A stretch of 64,000 nt of DNA from Dendrolimus kikuchii (taxonomy: Eukaryota; Arthropoda; Insecta; Lepidoptera; Lasiocampidae). The position numbers were made by a program, and so were the translations under genes. Of the stretch, positions 1 to 9,529 are shown one piece after another. How positions within the stretch are numbered: position 1 is the stretch's first letter; each line of letters opens with the position of its first letter. The stretch spans positions 4,669,763-4,733,762 of the forward strand of contig CM034397.1 in the NCBI GenBank assembly GCA_019925095.2. The letters are read 5' to 3'. The notes under the pieces were generated by a model. The model did not search any database. It had not been told where the DNA came from and worked only from the letters and a program-made list of their open reading frames with translations.

Positions 1-263
1 TATTCTCGTAGTAGTTGAGCTTGGATACTGATCCTTGGGATCAACTTGACAGCAACTCGTGGCTTTTTGTAGCAACTCTTAGCAATGTAAAAGCAACTCT
101 TAGAGATGTAATGGCAAGCGAATAACAAAATATTTGTGAGCAATTTTTATAATGATAATAAAGTAGGTTAAGTAGTAAGGATGTTTATGGGGTAATATTT
201 ATTATACGCGATCTTCTTGATTCTGTATCAATAACATACTTTTCATTTATATTTATAAATATA

Positions 264-360
264 CGGTCTTATTCATAGAGAGTTAGAGTACGTTTGAACG
301 CTTCTTTATAGTTCTTAAAGAAGCGTTCAAACTCACTCTTACTCTTTATGAATAATACCG
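264..360. repeat. Near-perfect 97-bp hairpin
   Basis: Two arms of about 45 nt (264-308 and 316-360) pair with only a few mismatches around a 7-nt loop (TAGTTCT). The inner 18 nt of each arm (TTTGAACGCTTCTTTA and its complement) are perfect. It could be a foldback MITE or a miRNA-like precursor. No coding potential is seen. Confidence 0.7.
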
Positions 361-769
361 ATAGTATGTATTACAATGTTATTACATTGTAAAAACAAAT
401 ACAGATTTATTTATTTCAACTTTGTATGTATAACTAGACACTGTTCTGTTAAATTTGAACCAATCGATGCGTTAATTGTAATGTATAGACTATTAACAGG
501 CACAAATGGGTACTTGAAGCAAAATAGCACCAATTCGCCCTTCACTTAAAAATTTTAATTTAATAAATTTTCATCGTCGTATATTATTTACTATGTATCA
601 ATTGATAAATATTAGTTTATTATATTATAAATAATATTTATTTATAAACATAATAATCTGTTATTATTTATCTATAATCTTCTTATATAAATAAAAATGA
701 ATCGTAGAAATGTATGTACTCGCATAACTTGAGAATGTCTACCGATTTTGATTTGATGATTGATTTTTT

Positions 770-900
770 GTGTATGTTTACGTAGGTCCTCGGATGGTTT
801 AGATTCCTAAGTGGAACCGGTAGGTGACGGTGGGATCGGGTTCTAGATTTTTATTTTTCAGGTCAGGGCATCGTCTGCTGGGACCTCAACTAAAATAAAA
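770..900 (+). mobile_element. Helitron-like 3' part
   Basis: It contains the 'CGGATGGTTTAGATTC...GGAACCGGTAGGTG...GGGTTCTAGATTTTTATTTTTCAG' block that recurs at 22.9 and 28.3-28.6 kb. The terminal CTAG is degraded here (GGACCTCAACTAA). The 5' end is not identified. Confidence 0.5.
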
Positions 901-1144
901 TAACTTGTAGGGGTTCGAGTTACTACAATGCATTAAAAAAATGAGAGGGTGTAATTCGGACCTGCTGATTCCGAAAACAAAATTTAAAGAAATTTGTCTG
1001 TCTGTTTGAGTATCACGTGAAAAATACTGAACGGATTGAAATGAAACTTGACGCTGCTCAACTTGATTTTTTGTGGTTATCCTTTTCTTATTACACTTTT
1101 TTTTTATAAAATTCTGAGTTAATAATAATTTTGATAAACGATAT

Positions 1145-1458
1145 TTATTTTATTGCAGGAGTTCAGCAGACAGGCAGATGACCCACTTGATGAAAAGCGG
1201 TTACCATCGCCTATGGACATTTGCAACAGCAAAGTTGGTACAAATGCGCTGCTGCTCTCTTAAGGGAAACTGGAATCTGGTCACTAATGCCGGAACACAA
1301 CTCAAGATTGTTATGGCGACATACTTTAGACCAGGGGTGGTAGCCATCCAGTCGGGCAAATGCCCTACCACCTGGCTGTGGGTTGTTAAGTCGCCTCTTA
1401 CGACAGGCGGCCCGGCCACAGGAAATTGTATTCTTTCTCCGTTCCTGCACGGATAAAA
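1145..1458 (-). mobile_element. SINE-A copy, near full length
   Basis: On the minus strand it runs from the constant 5' head (TTTATCCGTGCAGGAACGG) to a TGCAATAAAA tail. The same ~320-bp unit recurs more than twenty times in the window. The plus strand reads T-rich then TTGCAG, like a splice acceptor, followed by a 92-codon open frame. That frame is a by-product of the repeat, not a gene. Confidence 0.85.
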
Positions 1459-2002
1459 TCTAAAATACTATAATTTTCGGAAAATTTTAACTCCGCTGTC
1501 TACGTTTTGAATTCCCGCCACGAATCCATGAATGAATAAACATAACATTAACAAAAATGTTTTATTATTGTCTCGGCAACTTTTTTTTTCTTCTAATATG
1601 TACTTTGTGAAGAACGCAATAAACGCAGTTAAAGATTCTCATTTTCTTAATTTCAAATAAAACCAAAAATCCAAATTAAGGGAGTATTACACAAGAGGAG
1701 ACTCCGAAGGCAACACCGCTGAAGTACAGATCTAGACACCATTGAAGCTACGTGGAACCTCGTAATAGTGATATAAATAGAACAACTAAAGTACAATTGA
1801 ATTAATAAAATAAATTTAAACAAATAGCTCCGTCATGTCGTGTTTGGACCTACCGCAACAAACTATACTTGTCACGCAGTATTGCGATAATTACACCTAA
1901 CTTGCGGTTACAGTATAATGACATTAGTATGAAATGCTATTTCCATGATCACAAGAACTTTCAATAAAGCAATTTTTGTGCGAGAAAGCTTTTTATATAA
2001 CT
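1459..2002. other. Unassigned AT-rich sequence
   Basis: No gene or recognisable repeat is seen. A short GC-richer patch around 1695-1760 has no splice signals or long frame that I can defend. Confidence 0.4.
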
Positions 2003-2245
2003 AACTTTTACCCGGAACTTCGTCCGCGTGGAATAGTTAAAAAAAAGTAAGTTAAAACCCCGATTTTGAAACATTCTTCATTGGTGCTCCTATTGGTCTT
2101 AGCGTGATAATATATAGCCTATAGCCTTCCTCAATAAATGGGCTATCTAAAACTGAAAGAATTTTTCAAATCAGACTAGTAGTTCCTGAGATTAGCGCGT
2201 TCAAGCAAACAAACAAAAAAACTCTTCAGCTTTATATATTAGCAA
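2003..2245 (-). mobile_element. Helitron-like element
   Basis: Read on the minus strand it begins near a TATAAAGCTGAAGAG sequence and ends in CCACGCGGACGAAGTTCCGGG. The conserved interior (GAAACATTCTTCATTGGTGC; ATATAGCCTATAGCC) is shared with copies at 39.65, 58.1 and 58.65 kb. The final CTAG has decayed to TTAG. Confidence 0.7.
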
Positions 2246-2394
2246 TTGTATAAGATGAAATATGTTTTTTGTCGACCACACCGGATAGGTATAATGCAAT
2301 CGCCACCAAGCTCTTTCAGTAATCATTCATGTACATTACTATGTTAAACCTTGTATTAGTATAAAATAAATTTAAAAAAAGAAGAAGAATAATT

Positions 2395-2556
2395 ATGAAG
2401 TAAAGGTATCTTGCTGGGGAGTTTGTTGTGTCGCTTTTTCTCCTTTAACAGTAACTAAAATTGCTTTGAAAGCGGTGGTAGACTTTCAATAATGTAGTTC
2501 AGTATGTGTAAAATTCCATTTTGAAATAAATACATTCATTTTCATTTTTGATTTTT
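2395..2556 (+). mobile_element. LINE 3'-UTR remnant
   Basis: A 'GAGTTTGTTGTGTCGCTTTTTCTCC...GCGGTGGTAGA' block is followed by GAAATAAATACATTCATTTTCATTTT. It is similar to 49965-50075. The combination looks like a non-LTR retrotransposon 3' UTR with a T-rich tail. No coding part is attached. Confidence 0.45.
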
Positions 2557-2774
2557 ATTTTCTACATGTAGCTCTTATGTGGTATATGTGAATCTATGTT
2601 CTTTAACATGTTTACTGCGAAACGGGGGTTTGCTATTAAGCCAGAATTCCGTGGCAATCCTACCTATATACGGGATTACCATGATCTAGTACCGCACAAC
2701 ACAAATCAAAATTCCATAAACGATTATATATACAAGCCAAAAAAGGATGTTAGTTTCAAAACATAGTTTTAGTA

Positions 2775-3520
2775 CAAGAAAGACAACAAAGCGTTTGACA
2801 CTTTCTCTGTGCCCATTTTGTTAAATAAATTAGAAAACGCAGGTATTAGAGGTTTACCACTACTTCTGGGGGTTCCACAAGGGAGTTTACTGGGTCCTAC
2901 GCTAATTAAAACCTACATTAACGATCTCTGTAAAATTAATATTCCTAATGTGGTAGTCTTTACTTATGCTGATGATACCGCATTAGTTATACATGGTCCT
3001 AGCTGGAACTTTGTTAAAAATAAGGCCGAGGACTGTCTTTCCACCAGCCAGCTTGGCTAAACTGTAATCTACTTACGTTAAATTTAAAGAAAACAAACTA
3101 CATAGCCATAGGATTAGTATTTATAATCAATAATAATGATATCAGCCCATAAATGTCCTACTGCTGGGTTCGGGCCTCCCATTATAGGGGGAACGGACAA
3201 TATATCCGTCACGCTTGTCCAAGGCGGCTTGGCAGGTTTGACCCGTCGATTATCTCGATGAGCAGGTTGCATCACGATGTTTTCCTTCGCCGTTGTTAGC
3301 ACGTGGTAATTGTAACAATATGCACATTAGATCAGAAAACTGACTACGTGGTGCATGCGTTCCGACCAGGATCGCACCCGCGCCCTTTGAGTCTGGGACG
3401 CGTGCGCTAGCCATTACGCTACCACGACTGGTGGCTTAGTATTTATGTATGTGCAATTAGGTGATTCATCCTTTCATACACACAACGGGTAGTCCCTTCC
3501 GCCTACTAGTTTGACTTAAC
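2775..3520 (+). mobile_element. Non-LTR reverse transcriptase fragment, broken
   Basis: The frame at about 2779-3060 carries the RT palm motifs GVPQGSLLGP and FTYADDTA, preceded by KAFDT-like residues (with the catalytic-region NKLENAGIRG). It is of the Jockey/CR1-like type. About 25-30 residues normally found between AGIRG and GVPQGS are missing, so an internal deletion has removed part of the fingers/palm. Downstream residues (KTNYIAIG) correspond to the thumb. A SINE (3125-3435) is inserted at that point, and the flank continues after it at about 3447. Non-functional relic. Confidence 0.8.
3125..3435 (-). mobile_element. SINE-S1, tRNA-derived, with perfect TSD
   Basis: The minus strand starts with a tRNA-like head: A-box-like GTGGTAGCGTAATGGCTAGCG and B-box-like GGGTGCGATCCTGG. 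It ends in CCAGCAGTAGGACATTTATGG plus an AT-rich ATTATTATTG tail. An 11-bp TSD, TTAGTATTTAT, lies at 3114-3124 and 3436-3446. The 3' end resembles the tail of the RTE fragment at 30.6 kb. Confidence 0.85.
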
Positions 3521-3790
3521 TGTGACATTACCTGTAAACGGTTCATGACCTTTATTTAACGAGTTAACTGTAACCGCTACATTTGTGATTATTCACCGTT
3601 CCATGTTTTATTAATGAATTTAATAACGCAATTTAAAACTTCCTATTGACATAAGTTTTACTAGTTTCTATTTATTTATTTCTTCTTCTTACATATTAGA
3701 GAATGCATGACGGTAAAAAAGTAAAGGTATAGAACTATTACAAAAATATGTAGAACTAAATGTTCTAAAAAGAATGTCATAATAATAACC
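3520..3790. other. Unassigned AT-rich sequence
   Basis: No gene or repeat recognised. Confidence 0.4.
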
Positions 3791-3794
3791 AAAA

Positions 3795-4330
3795 CTAAAC
3801 CACAAACCCGCAGGGGGGCTTTGCGGCGAAGCCTTAGGTGAGTAGCGACTCCTCGTACCTGACTCCGAGGGCCAAGACAAGGCCCCCACCTCCGTGCTTG
3901 CCTTAGCTGGCCGGCACGGAGTAGAGATCGCTAGAGCTAAGACTCAAGCTCCAGAGGTGAAAGTGATAAATGGCAGGCATCACGTCAGAAGTAGCTACGG
4001 CGAACCTGCAGCCCACCTCTCTACACCCCTGTCTTCTGTCATCGTCTGCCTATTTTTCCATGTTCCCTGAACGTTGCGACGGGCAGACGCCATAGTCCCC
4101 ATATTCCCAGACCCCTAGTACCACTAGCAGTTCACCCCAATAGCCCGGCACTTTTTGTCCTCATTTCCCACAATAGTTCTACACTGGCCGGGGCTTATCC
4201 TTGGGTGCATTGTTATATGGTGTAGACAGGGATAATCGCCGGTCAGTGTCACGCCGCATTTACATTAAATTTGTCAAAGGGCCTCTACGTGTTGGCCTTT
4301 CAAAATGTCCGGTCCATTTTTATGGCCCGT
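3795..4330 (-). mobile_element. GC-rich dispersed repeat (family D-rep)
   Basis: It matches 60482-60855 (same orientation) and 48585-48930 (opposite). Shared blocks include GCGACGGGCAGACGCCATAG, CCCAATAGCCCGG and GGCCATTTTTATGGCCCGTG-type ends. A trinucleotide (TTA)n or (AAT)n run sits at one end of each copy, suggesting the 3' end of a non-LTR element. Strand is set by assuming the trinucleotide run is the tail. No coding frame is recognised. Confidence 0.65.
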
Positions 4331-4597
4331 GGTCTTGAAATACATCAAAAATAATATCTTGATTTTCTGATTTCAAGGCAGCAATTGTGGGCAAGGAATT
4401 TATTATTATAGTCAATGTTTCTAATACACAAGGAAGAAGATCTAGATTTCTATGTTTACGACAACCATTAAAAGTGACATTTAATACGGTTGACAAACAT
4501 TTACCCAATTTACGGCCCTAAAATATTTATTGGTTCATACGTGATTAAATCGATTTTATTTGATGCAATTATATGACTGCTATAATAATATTATCCG

Positions 4598-4795
4598 TCT
4601 CTATGGTGTAGCAATCTAAGTCTTGCCCCGTCTAGTTCACTGTAACGCAAGGGTTCTAGTCCCGTTAGTAAAAAAATCGTAAAAGAAATTTCTATTATTT
4701 ACTTTGATTTTGTTCCTGGGATCAGGCCCAGAGTTGTCCACTTTATATAACACAAATATAAGATCGTAAAGTAACGTAACAAATTGTTAGTTTGG
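4598..4795 (+). mobile_element. SINE-S2 copy, decayed
   Basis: The head has a tRNA-like TGGTGTAGCAATC (A box) and GGGTTCTAGTCCC (B box, degraded). The body (TATTTACT...CTGGGATCAGGCCCAGAGT...TATATAACAC) aligns with the better-preserved copy at 40298-40548 on the opposite strand. Confidence 0.6.
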
Positions 4796-4799
4796 GGGT

Positions 4800-5320
4800 A
4801 TATTAGAGGTGTTACCAATGACATGCCGTCTGTAAAAAGCTTAATTTGAAGAGCTTCATTGATATTGTATAGATGCCCGTATTAAATAGAAATTCCTTTC
4901 AGGCTATTCTTCAGCTGAAGCGTGTATTGTTTTAAATAATAATTTGTAAGCAATTAATTTTAATTGAAGTAGATTCCGAAAACAAATAATCCACAATCTG
5001 GTTATTATTTCTTCAATTGTTTATTACTACAAATAGACTTGTTTATTTTTGAATTTGTATATTATATCTGTAATAATTATTTTCACTAAATTATTTCTTG
5101 AAGGTCTATCGACCCATACAAATATGTAATTGTGAAATTGATACGGAGATAGATTTTATGTATCCTGGAGAACGTCAGAGGCTACCTTTGGCCTCAAAAA
5201 ACAATTTCAATCGAAATGAAATAGCACTCGAAATTTTATATGAGCAACCCATAATTACTCAAGTTAGCGTATGAAAGTTCATATTTATGCTTTTGGAAAG
5301 AAGTTAAGGAACAGGTCTAT
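4800..5320. other. Unassigned AT-rich sequence
   Basis: No gene or repeat recognised. Confidence 0.4.
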
Positions 5321-5326
5321 CAGCGT

Positions 5327-5838
5327 TAGGGCTAGCGCGCGCGGGTTATTTGCGTCAGGGTGACATAATTGTCACAGTCAATGTGACAATGTCAAGTCAG
5401 TGACGATGTCATTGTCACGTCACGACTCTAAAGTGGAGTGCGCTCACGAAGGTTGACAGAGACACATCTTTTTTGAAAACATCATTTATCGATATGGATT
5501 TCGATTGGACGCTTGTTATCTGTGAACTCATCAGACTCAGGGGAAAAAACGAAAAGTTTTGATTAATTAACATACAAAAGTTCAAACATTGCGTATGCCA
5601 AAGGCGATAGTCCTAAATGCAAATGGCGGACGAACGAAGCAGAGAGCGACAATTTTGTCACCAGTGCGCGCGTTGCTGTGAAAACCTAACGGTGGTGACA
5701 GTTTCGTCACAGGCTTGTTTGCTGACCAGCGTACAAAAATGACGCTCAGTTGTCGCACATTGTAACATGCGCCGACAGACTTGATAAAAAGTGATGAAAC
5801 AGTCACGGCGACAAAAGTAATTCGGGCGCGCTTGCCTA
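5327..5838. mobile_element. Non-autonomous DNA transposon candidate with imperfect TIRs
   Basis: The ends TAGGGCTAGCGCGCGCGGGTTA and (reverse complement of the right end) TAGGCAAGCGCGCCCGAATTA form imperfect inverted repeats. The interior is GC-richer than its surroundings and full of TGTCAC/GTGACA words. No transposase frame and no clear TSD are seen. Confidence 0.5.
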
Positions 5839-6109
5839 CATTATATGTGAATACGAAAGTGAGGATGTTTAAATATGTTTTTGTGCTTTTGTAACAGCAT
5901 TGGAATTGAACCGATTGTCATGTAATTTGGTAGTACTGACAGCAGGAATAAACTCAGGCAATTGTTTATCCCAAAAAATTGGATATTTTTCATGGAGTTA
6001 GGTTCCGAATTCCATTATACGAAATTAACCAATTCTCATAAAATTTGGTTTAGGTAGTATATTATTTCATTCAATTAAATATAGTATACTTTTTATGTCA
6101 CAAAATGGG

Positions 6110-6445
6110 ATGGCTTTCGAGGTATAGTACGAATCCAAAATGGCGTATTGTGGTGTGTCGAAAGCTACTAAAATATATCTATTTGATGTTCCTTCAATCA
6201 TCTTACCCAGGATCGTGAAACAGTATATGAGTCAATGCTGCGACCTTAGTGGACATGGGTCTGCCCGCATCAGTTTTAATAGGCAAGCTTCACTTGCGAA
6301 ACTATGTACTAGTTTTACAATGGATCATTTAGTATTCAAGCTGTTCAATTATGGAACATGCTTCCACTAGAAGTAAGACAAGCCCAATCAGTATCCTCCT
6401 TCAATATACTTGTTAAGGATTACTATCATAAAGTATAATGTGTGT
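6110..6445 (+). mobile_element. LINE-C C-terminal remnant
   Basis: Frameshifted translation at 6320-6440 gives a FTVQAVQLWNMLPLEVRQAQ-like string. It matches the better-preserved C-terminus at 62703-63251 (FTVQAVRLWNSLPQNIKQAK). The element's 3' tail follows at 7080-7205, after an LTR-like block. Confidence 0.65.
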
Positions 6446-6494
6446 AAAGTATGTATGTATGTTTATGTTTTTAATAGGTGTATACCTATATATA

Positions 6495-6825
6495 TGTCGG
6501 CGAAGCATTGTTCTCGGTGACATCGTCTTTAATGGTTGCGAGTTTAGTGGGCATTATCAGGTAAAATGCGAGCACAAAACACAATAGTCACGGTTTATAC
6601 ACTTTTAATTTAGATTTAAACAATATTATGTTAAAGACCAAGCAGCGGATTCAGGGCACCGATCTTACTTTAATCTTTCCTTTTAAATTCTCAACGATCC
6701 AATTCGATCCGTTGCTATCGCTCAAAAGTGTCGCATAAACTCGCCCGTCTACCTTAAGTACAGATGGCGGCTCGACCCCGCTCGAGGCACGTGCTCTGCT
6801 CTTCTTGGTTGTTGGTCAGATTACA
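6495..6825. mobile_element. LTR-like block (possible solo LTR)
   Basis: It starts TGTCGGCGAAG and ends GGTCAGATTACA, giving the TG...CA ends typical of LTRs. The flanking pentamers ATATA and ATATT agree at four of five positions. It sits between the coding remnant and the 3' tail of a LINE-C relic. There is no second copy for comparison, so strand and family are open. Confidence 0.45.
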
Positions 6826-6829
6826 ATAT

Positions 6830-7205
6830 TCATAACTTTTATTAGATCAAGAAGATTTTTACGTTAAAAAAAGATTTAACAAATCAAATAAAATTAAATT
6901 AAGGACTTAAAAAATAATTAAAATGTAAACAAATAATATTGTGCATTATACATGCGAACAATGTATATAACAATATTAATATGTATTTTTAAATATTATT
7001 TTAGAATATTGTGCAACCTTCTTATATTTTCTTCTTTATAAAAAAAACCTTGTCCTAGCTTTTGTGCCATTTTCTCTTTCCATCCCAAGGTTGTCTGGAA
7101 GAGATCGCTGCCAGCGATAAGGCCGCCATTTGTACTTAATTCTTAGCTGTTTTTGTGTATTGTTTAATAAATGTTATTGTACAATAAAGTCTATTCTATT
7201 CTATT
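6830..7205 (+). mobile_element. LINE-C 3' UTR and tail
   Basis: It ends with AAGGTTGTCTGGAAGAG, a short stem ATCGCT-GCC-AGCGAT (7104-7118), AAGGCCGCC, and then a polyadenylation-like AATAAAG and a (TCTAT)n tail. This is the signature 3' end that recurs at 8.2, 32.9, 34.6, 36.7, 62.5 and 63.5 kb. The first ~250 bp are AT-rich and only placed by continuity. Confidence 0.7.
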
Positions 7206-7555
7206 TTAACTATCTGCACCCAGTCACGTGAGTGTATATATAAGTATTGTCAACATAGATAATAATAGAATAAACGGACCCAAACATCCTAATATCCCGA
7301 AGGAGACTCAAATTTAATAACTGAATGACAAGTGGACTTAATCACATCTTGTGGAACTTTGTCATATAACATAATAAAGTAACAAACAGAATATTAAGGA
7401 AAAACAGGATGTTTTGTACGTGTTTCGCATAATTTATGAAATGGATGGTTTTATTTAAGAGTTAGGGTCCCGTAGCCAAGTGGTACATCAATAAAATTTG
7501 GTCGTTTTATATGGCTGATAGTATGCAACGGTGTAGTGAAATTGCGATATTTATA

Positions 7556-7749
7556 CATACATACATAATTTCACGCCAATTCCCTTGCGGGGTAGGCACG
7601 AACAACAGAGTGCCATTTAGGCTAATTCTTACACACCTCACTTGCCTCTTTGACATTCATAACTCTTGTCATGCAAGCTCGTCTGTTCTTAAGGCTCCTG
7701 ACATCACCTTCTGCTAGTACGATCAATTTGATCATGGAAAGTGTGTCGT
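7556..7749 (-). mobile_element. LINE-B 3' fragment with perfect 12-bp TSD
   Basis: This 5'-truncated copy encodes the decayed C-terminal stretch ending YPARELA-like on the minus strand, followed by a (CATA)n tail. TSD GCGATATTTATA lies at 7544-7555 and 7750-7761. It lies head-to-head with the next LINE-B copy. Confidence 0.85.
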
Positions 7750-7861
7750 GCGATATTTATAGGATATAATAAATCTGTACATGGAATATTATGGAATATG
7801 TATGTATTTAATTCATTAAGTAGTTTAAGTATGTGTATTTAATTTATATTTATGTGTATTT

Positions 7862-8130
7862 ATTTATGCATGATGAAAGAATGTCTAAACAGATATACAA
7901 TGCAAAAGTGGATGGATGCAGAAGTCGTGGAAGGCCACGACACACCTTCCATGATCAGATTGATCGTGTACTAGCGGAGGATGATGTCAGGAGCCTTAAG
8001 AACAGACGAGTGTGCATGACAAGAGTTATGAATGTCAAAGAAGCAAGTGAGGTGTGTAAGAATGAGCCTAAATGGCGCTCTGTTGTTCGTGCCTACCCCG
8101 CAAGGGAACTGGCGTGAAGTTATGTATGTA
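7862..8130 (+). mobile_element. LINE-B 3' fragment
   Basis: Translation runs from MHDERM through GRPRHTF to AYPARELA and a TATGTATG tail. A 14-bp direct repeat, TGTATTTAATTTAT, occurs at 7834-7847 and 8127-8140. It could be the TSD with some extra 5' sequence, or chance in AT-rich DNA. With the 7556-7749 copy it forms an inverted pair. Confidence 0.8.
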
Positions 8131-8199
8131 TTTAATTTATAAAATTTGTAGTTTAAGTATGTTTGTTGAAGATCTACCTAATAATCTGCATCACTTACA

Positions 8200-8375
8200 T
8201 CGCCAGATTAGGTTAAATTATTCCTTAAGTCAGGTTGCCTTGAAGAGATTGCTTTAAGCTATAATGCCGCCTATTGTTTCTACCATGACAATATTGTAAT
8301 TGTGCCTTTTTGAAATTGTATATTTGCTGAGTATGAACAACTTCGTGAGTAATAAATTGATATTTATCTTTATGG
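8200..8375 (+). mobile_element. LINE-C 3' tail, decayed
   Basis: Contains GGTTGCCTTGAAGAGATTGC...ATGCCGCCTATTG followed by GAGTAATAAATTGATATTTATC. It is homologous to the 7.1-kb tail. The short stem has lost pairing here. Confidence 0.6.
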
Positions 8376-8395
8376 AATATTATATTTCATCGCTG

Positions 8396-8510
8396 AGCAC
8401 GCATTGGTAGCAATTACCTCTGGTGTTGCAAATGTCCATAGGCGGCGTTAACCGATTTCCACTAGGTGGGCCGTCAGCGTATCTGCTACATTTCTACAAT
8501 AGTAGTAATT
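8396..8510 (+). mobile_element. SINE-A related fragment
   Basis: GTGTTGCAAATGTCCATAGG, GGTGGGCCGTCAG and a CTACAATAG end correspond to the 3' third of SINE-A. It is diverged and without a clean A tail. Confidence 0.55.
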
Positions 8511-8566
8511 CTTCGTTGTAAGTCATCTGACATGCACATAGTGAGTTTTTTAAAACCACGTTTCAT

Positions 8567-8795
8567 GTCATGCACGCTCGTCTGTTCTTAAGGCTCCTGA
8601 CATCACCTTCTGCTAGTACACGATCAATTTGATCATGGAAGGTGTGTCGTGGCCTTCCACGACTTCTGCATCCATCCACTTTTGCATTGTATATCTGTTT
8701 AGTCATTCTTTCATCATGCATTCTTTCCACATGCCCGAACCATCGGAGCATTCCTTTCCTTACCTTCACCCTGACACTCTCTTTCAAACCAACCA
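8567..8795 (-). mobile_element. LINE-B internal fragment
   Basis: The minus strand encodes VRVKVRKGMLRWFGHVERMH through GRPRHTF to SLKNRRACMT. It lacks the C-terminal end and the ATGT tail, so it was cut at both sides. Confidence 0.8.
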
Positions 8796-8799
8796 AAAA

Positions 8800-9097
8800 T
8801 GTCAATAGTATAATGTCAATATTAGCACCTACTTATAGATAGTTTCACTACCGGGTAAAAATTGAACTGGTATTACAACTTGATAATCCTATAACACTTA
8901 ATGTTAAGAGCAGATTATGCATAATGTCATCTGACATATTGATAAAACACCTAATACAGCTGATAAAGACCTCATTAATGACTACATGACGATATAAAGA
9001 TAACGTGTCTAAAAACTGATGCCCGTATTCTAAACTATATATATTTGTATTATAAATGCGATAGTAACTTATGTTCGTATAGACTCCCATTTGACAG
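8800..9097. other. Unassigned sequence
   Basis: AT-rich. An 80-codon minus-strand frame (8848-9090) shows no recognisable motif and I do not call it a gene. Confidence 0.35.
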
Positions 9098-9525
9098 CTG
9101 TTTCACGTGATGTTGAGTGATGGCGTGGTCTCTGCCAGGGCACGGCGGAGTCGGGCAGTCCATTTCCCGTAGCCCTGGCATAAGGCGCAGGACGGACCAC
9201 CCAGGAGATTTAATGGGTATTCCTAACTGGGGAGTGGCAATAGCGTGGCACCAGTTTTGACTGGGCACGCTAGTGCCACCCCCGATTTGGCAAATCCCAT
9301 ATTCACACGGGTCGCGAACATCCCCCTACGCTTCTGTGCCTATCGCGGCTTAGTCCTCAAACGGATTTCCCCTGGCCAAAAAAGAAAAAAAATGGCGTGG
9401 TCTAGGAAGGAGCACGCTTACCTTTTCACTCGTGACTTGAAGACTTCTAGATTGTATTTATCAGGAAAAATAGACTCTGGCAAATTATTCCATTCCATGT
9501 GGACAAAGAGGTCTAATTTAAGTAG
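9098..9525 (+). mobile_element. Unclassified repeat split by an R1-clade LINE
   Basis: 9098-9131 plus 9404-9525 together match the reverse complement of 60255-60410: GCTGT-TCAC-TGAT-AGTGATG-CG-GGTCT, then AGGA-GGAGCACGC and CACTCGT-ACTTGAAGACT. The 60.3-kb copy is uninterrupted and so represents the empty site. Family unknown. Confidence 0.7.
9132..9391 (+). mobile_element. R1-clade LINE 3' UTR, 5'-truncated, with TSD
   Basis: Nearly colinear with the 3' UTR of the element at 13808-14909 (TAAGGCGCAGGACGGA, TGGCAATAGCGTGGCACC, CAAACGGATTTCCCCTGGCC). It ends in an interrupted A tail. A 12-bp TSD, ATGGCGTGGTCT, lies at 9120-9131 and 9392-9403. Confidence 0.85.
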
Positions 9526-9529
9526 TATT

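Noticed and set aside
1178..1456. 92-codon frame and similar frames in every SINE-A copy as genes
   Set aside because: The same frame recurs in many copies, with breaks, and lies wholly inside a non-coding retroposon.
4598..4675. Functional tRNA gene
   Set aside because: Box-like motifs are present, but the sequence does not fold into a cloverleaf with paired acceptor ends and continues into a SINE body.
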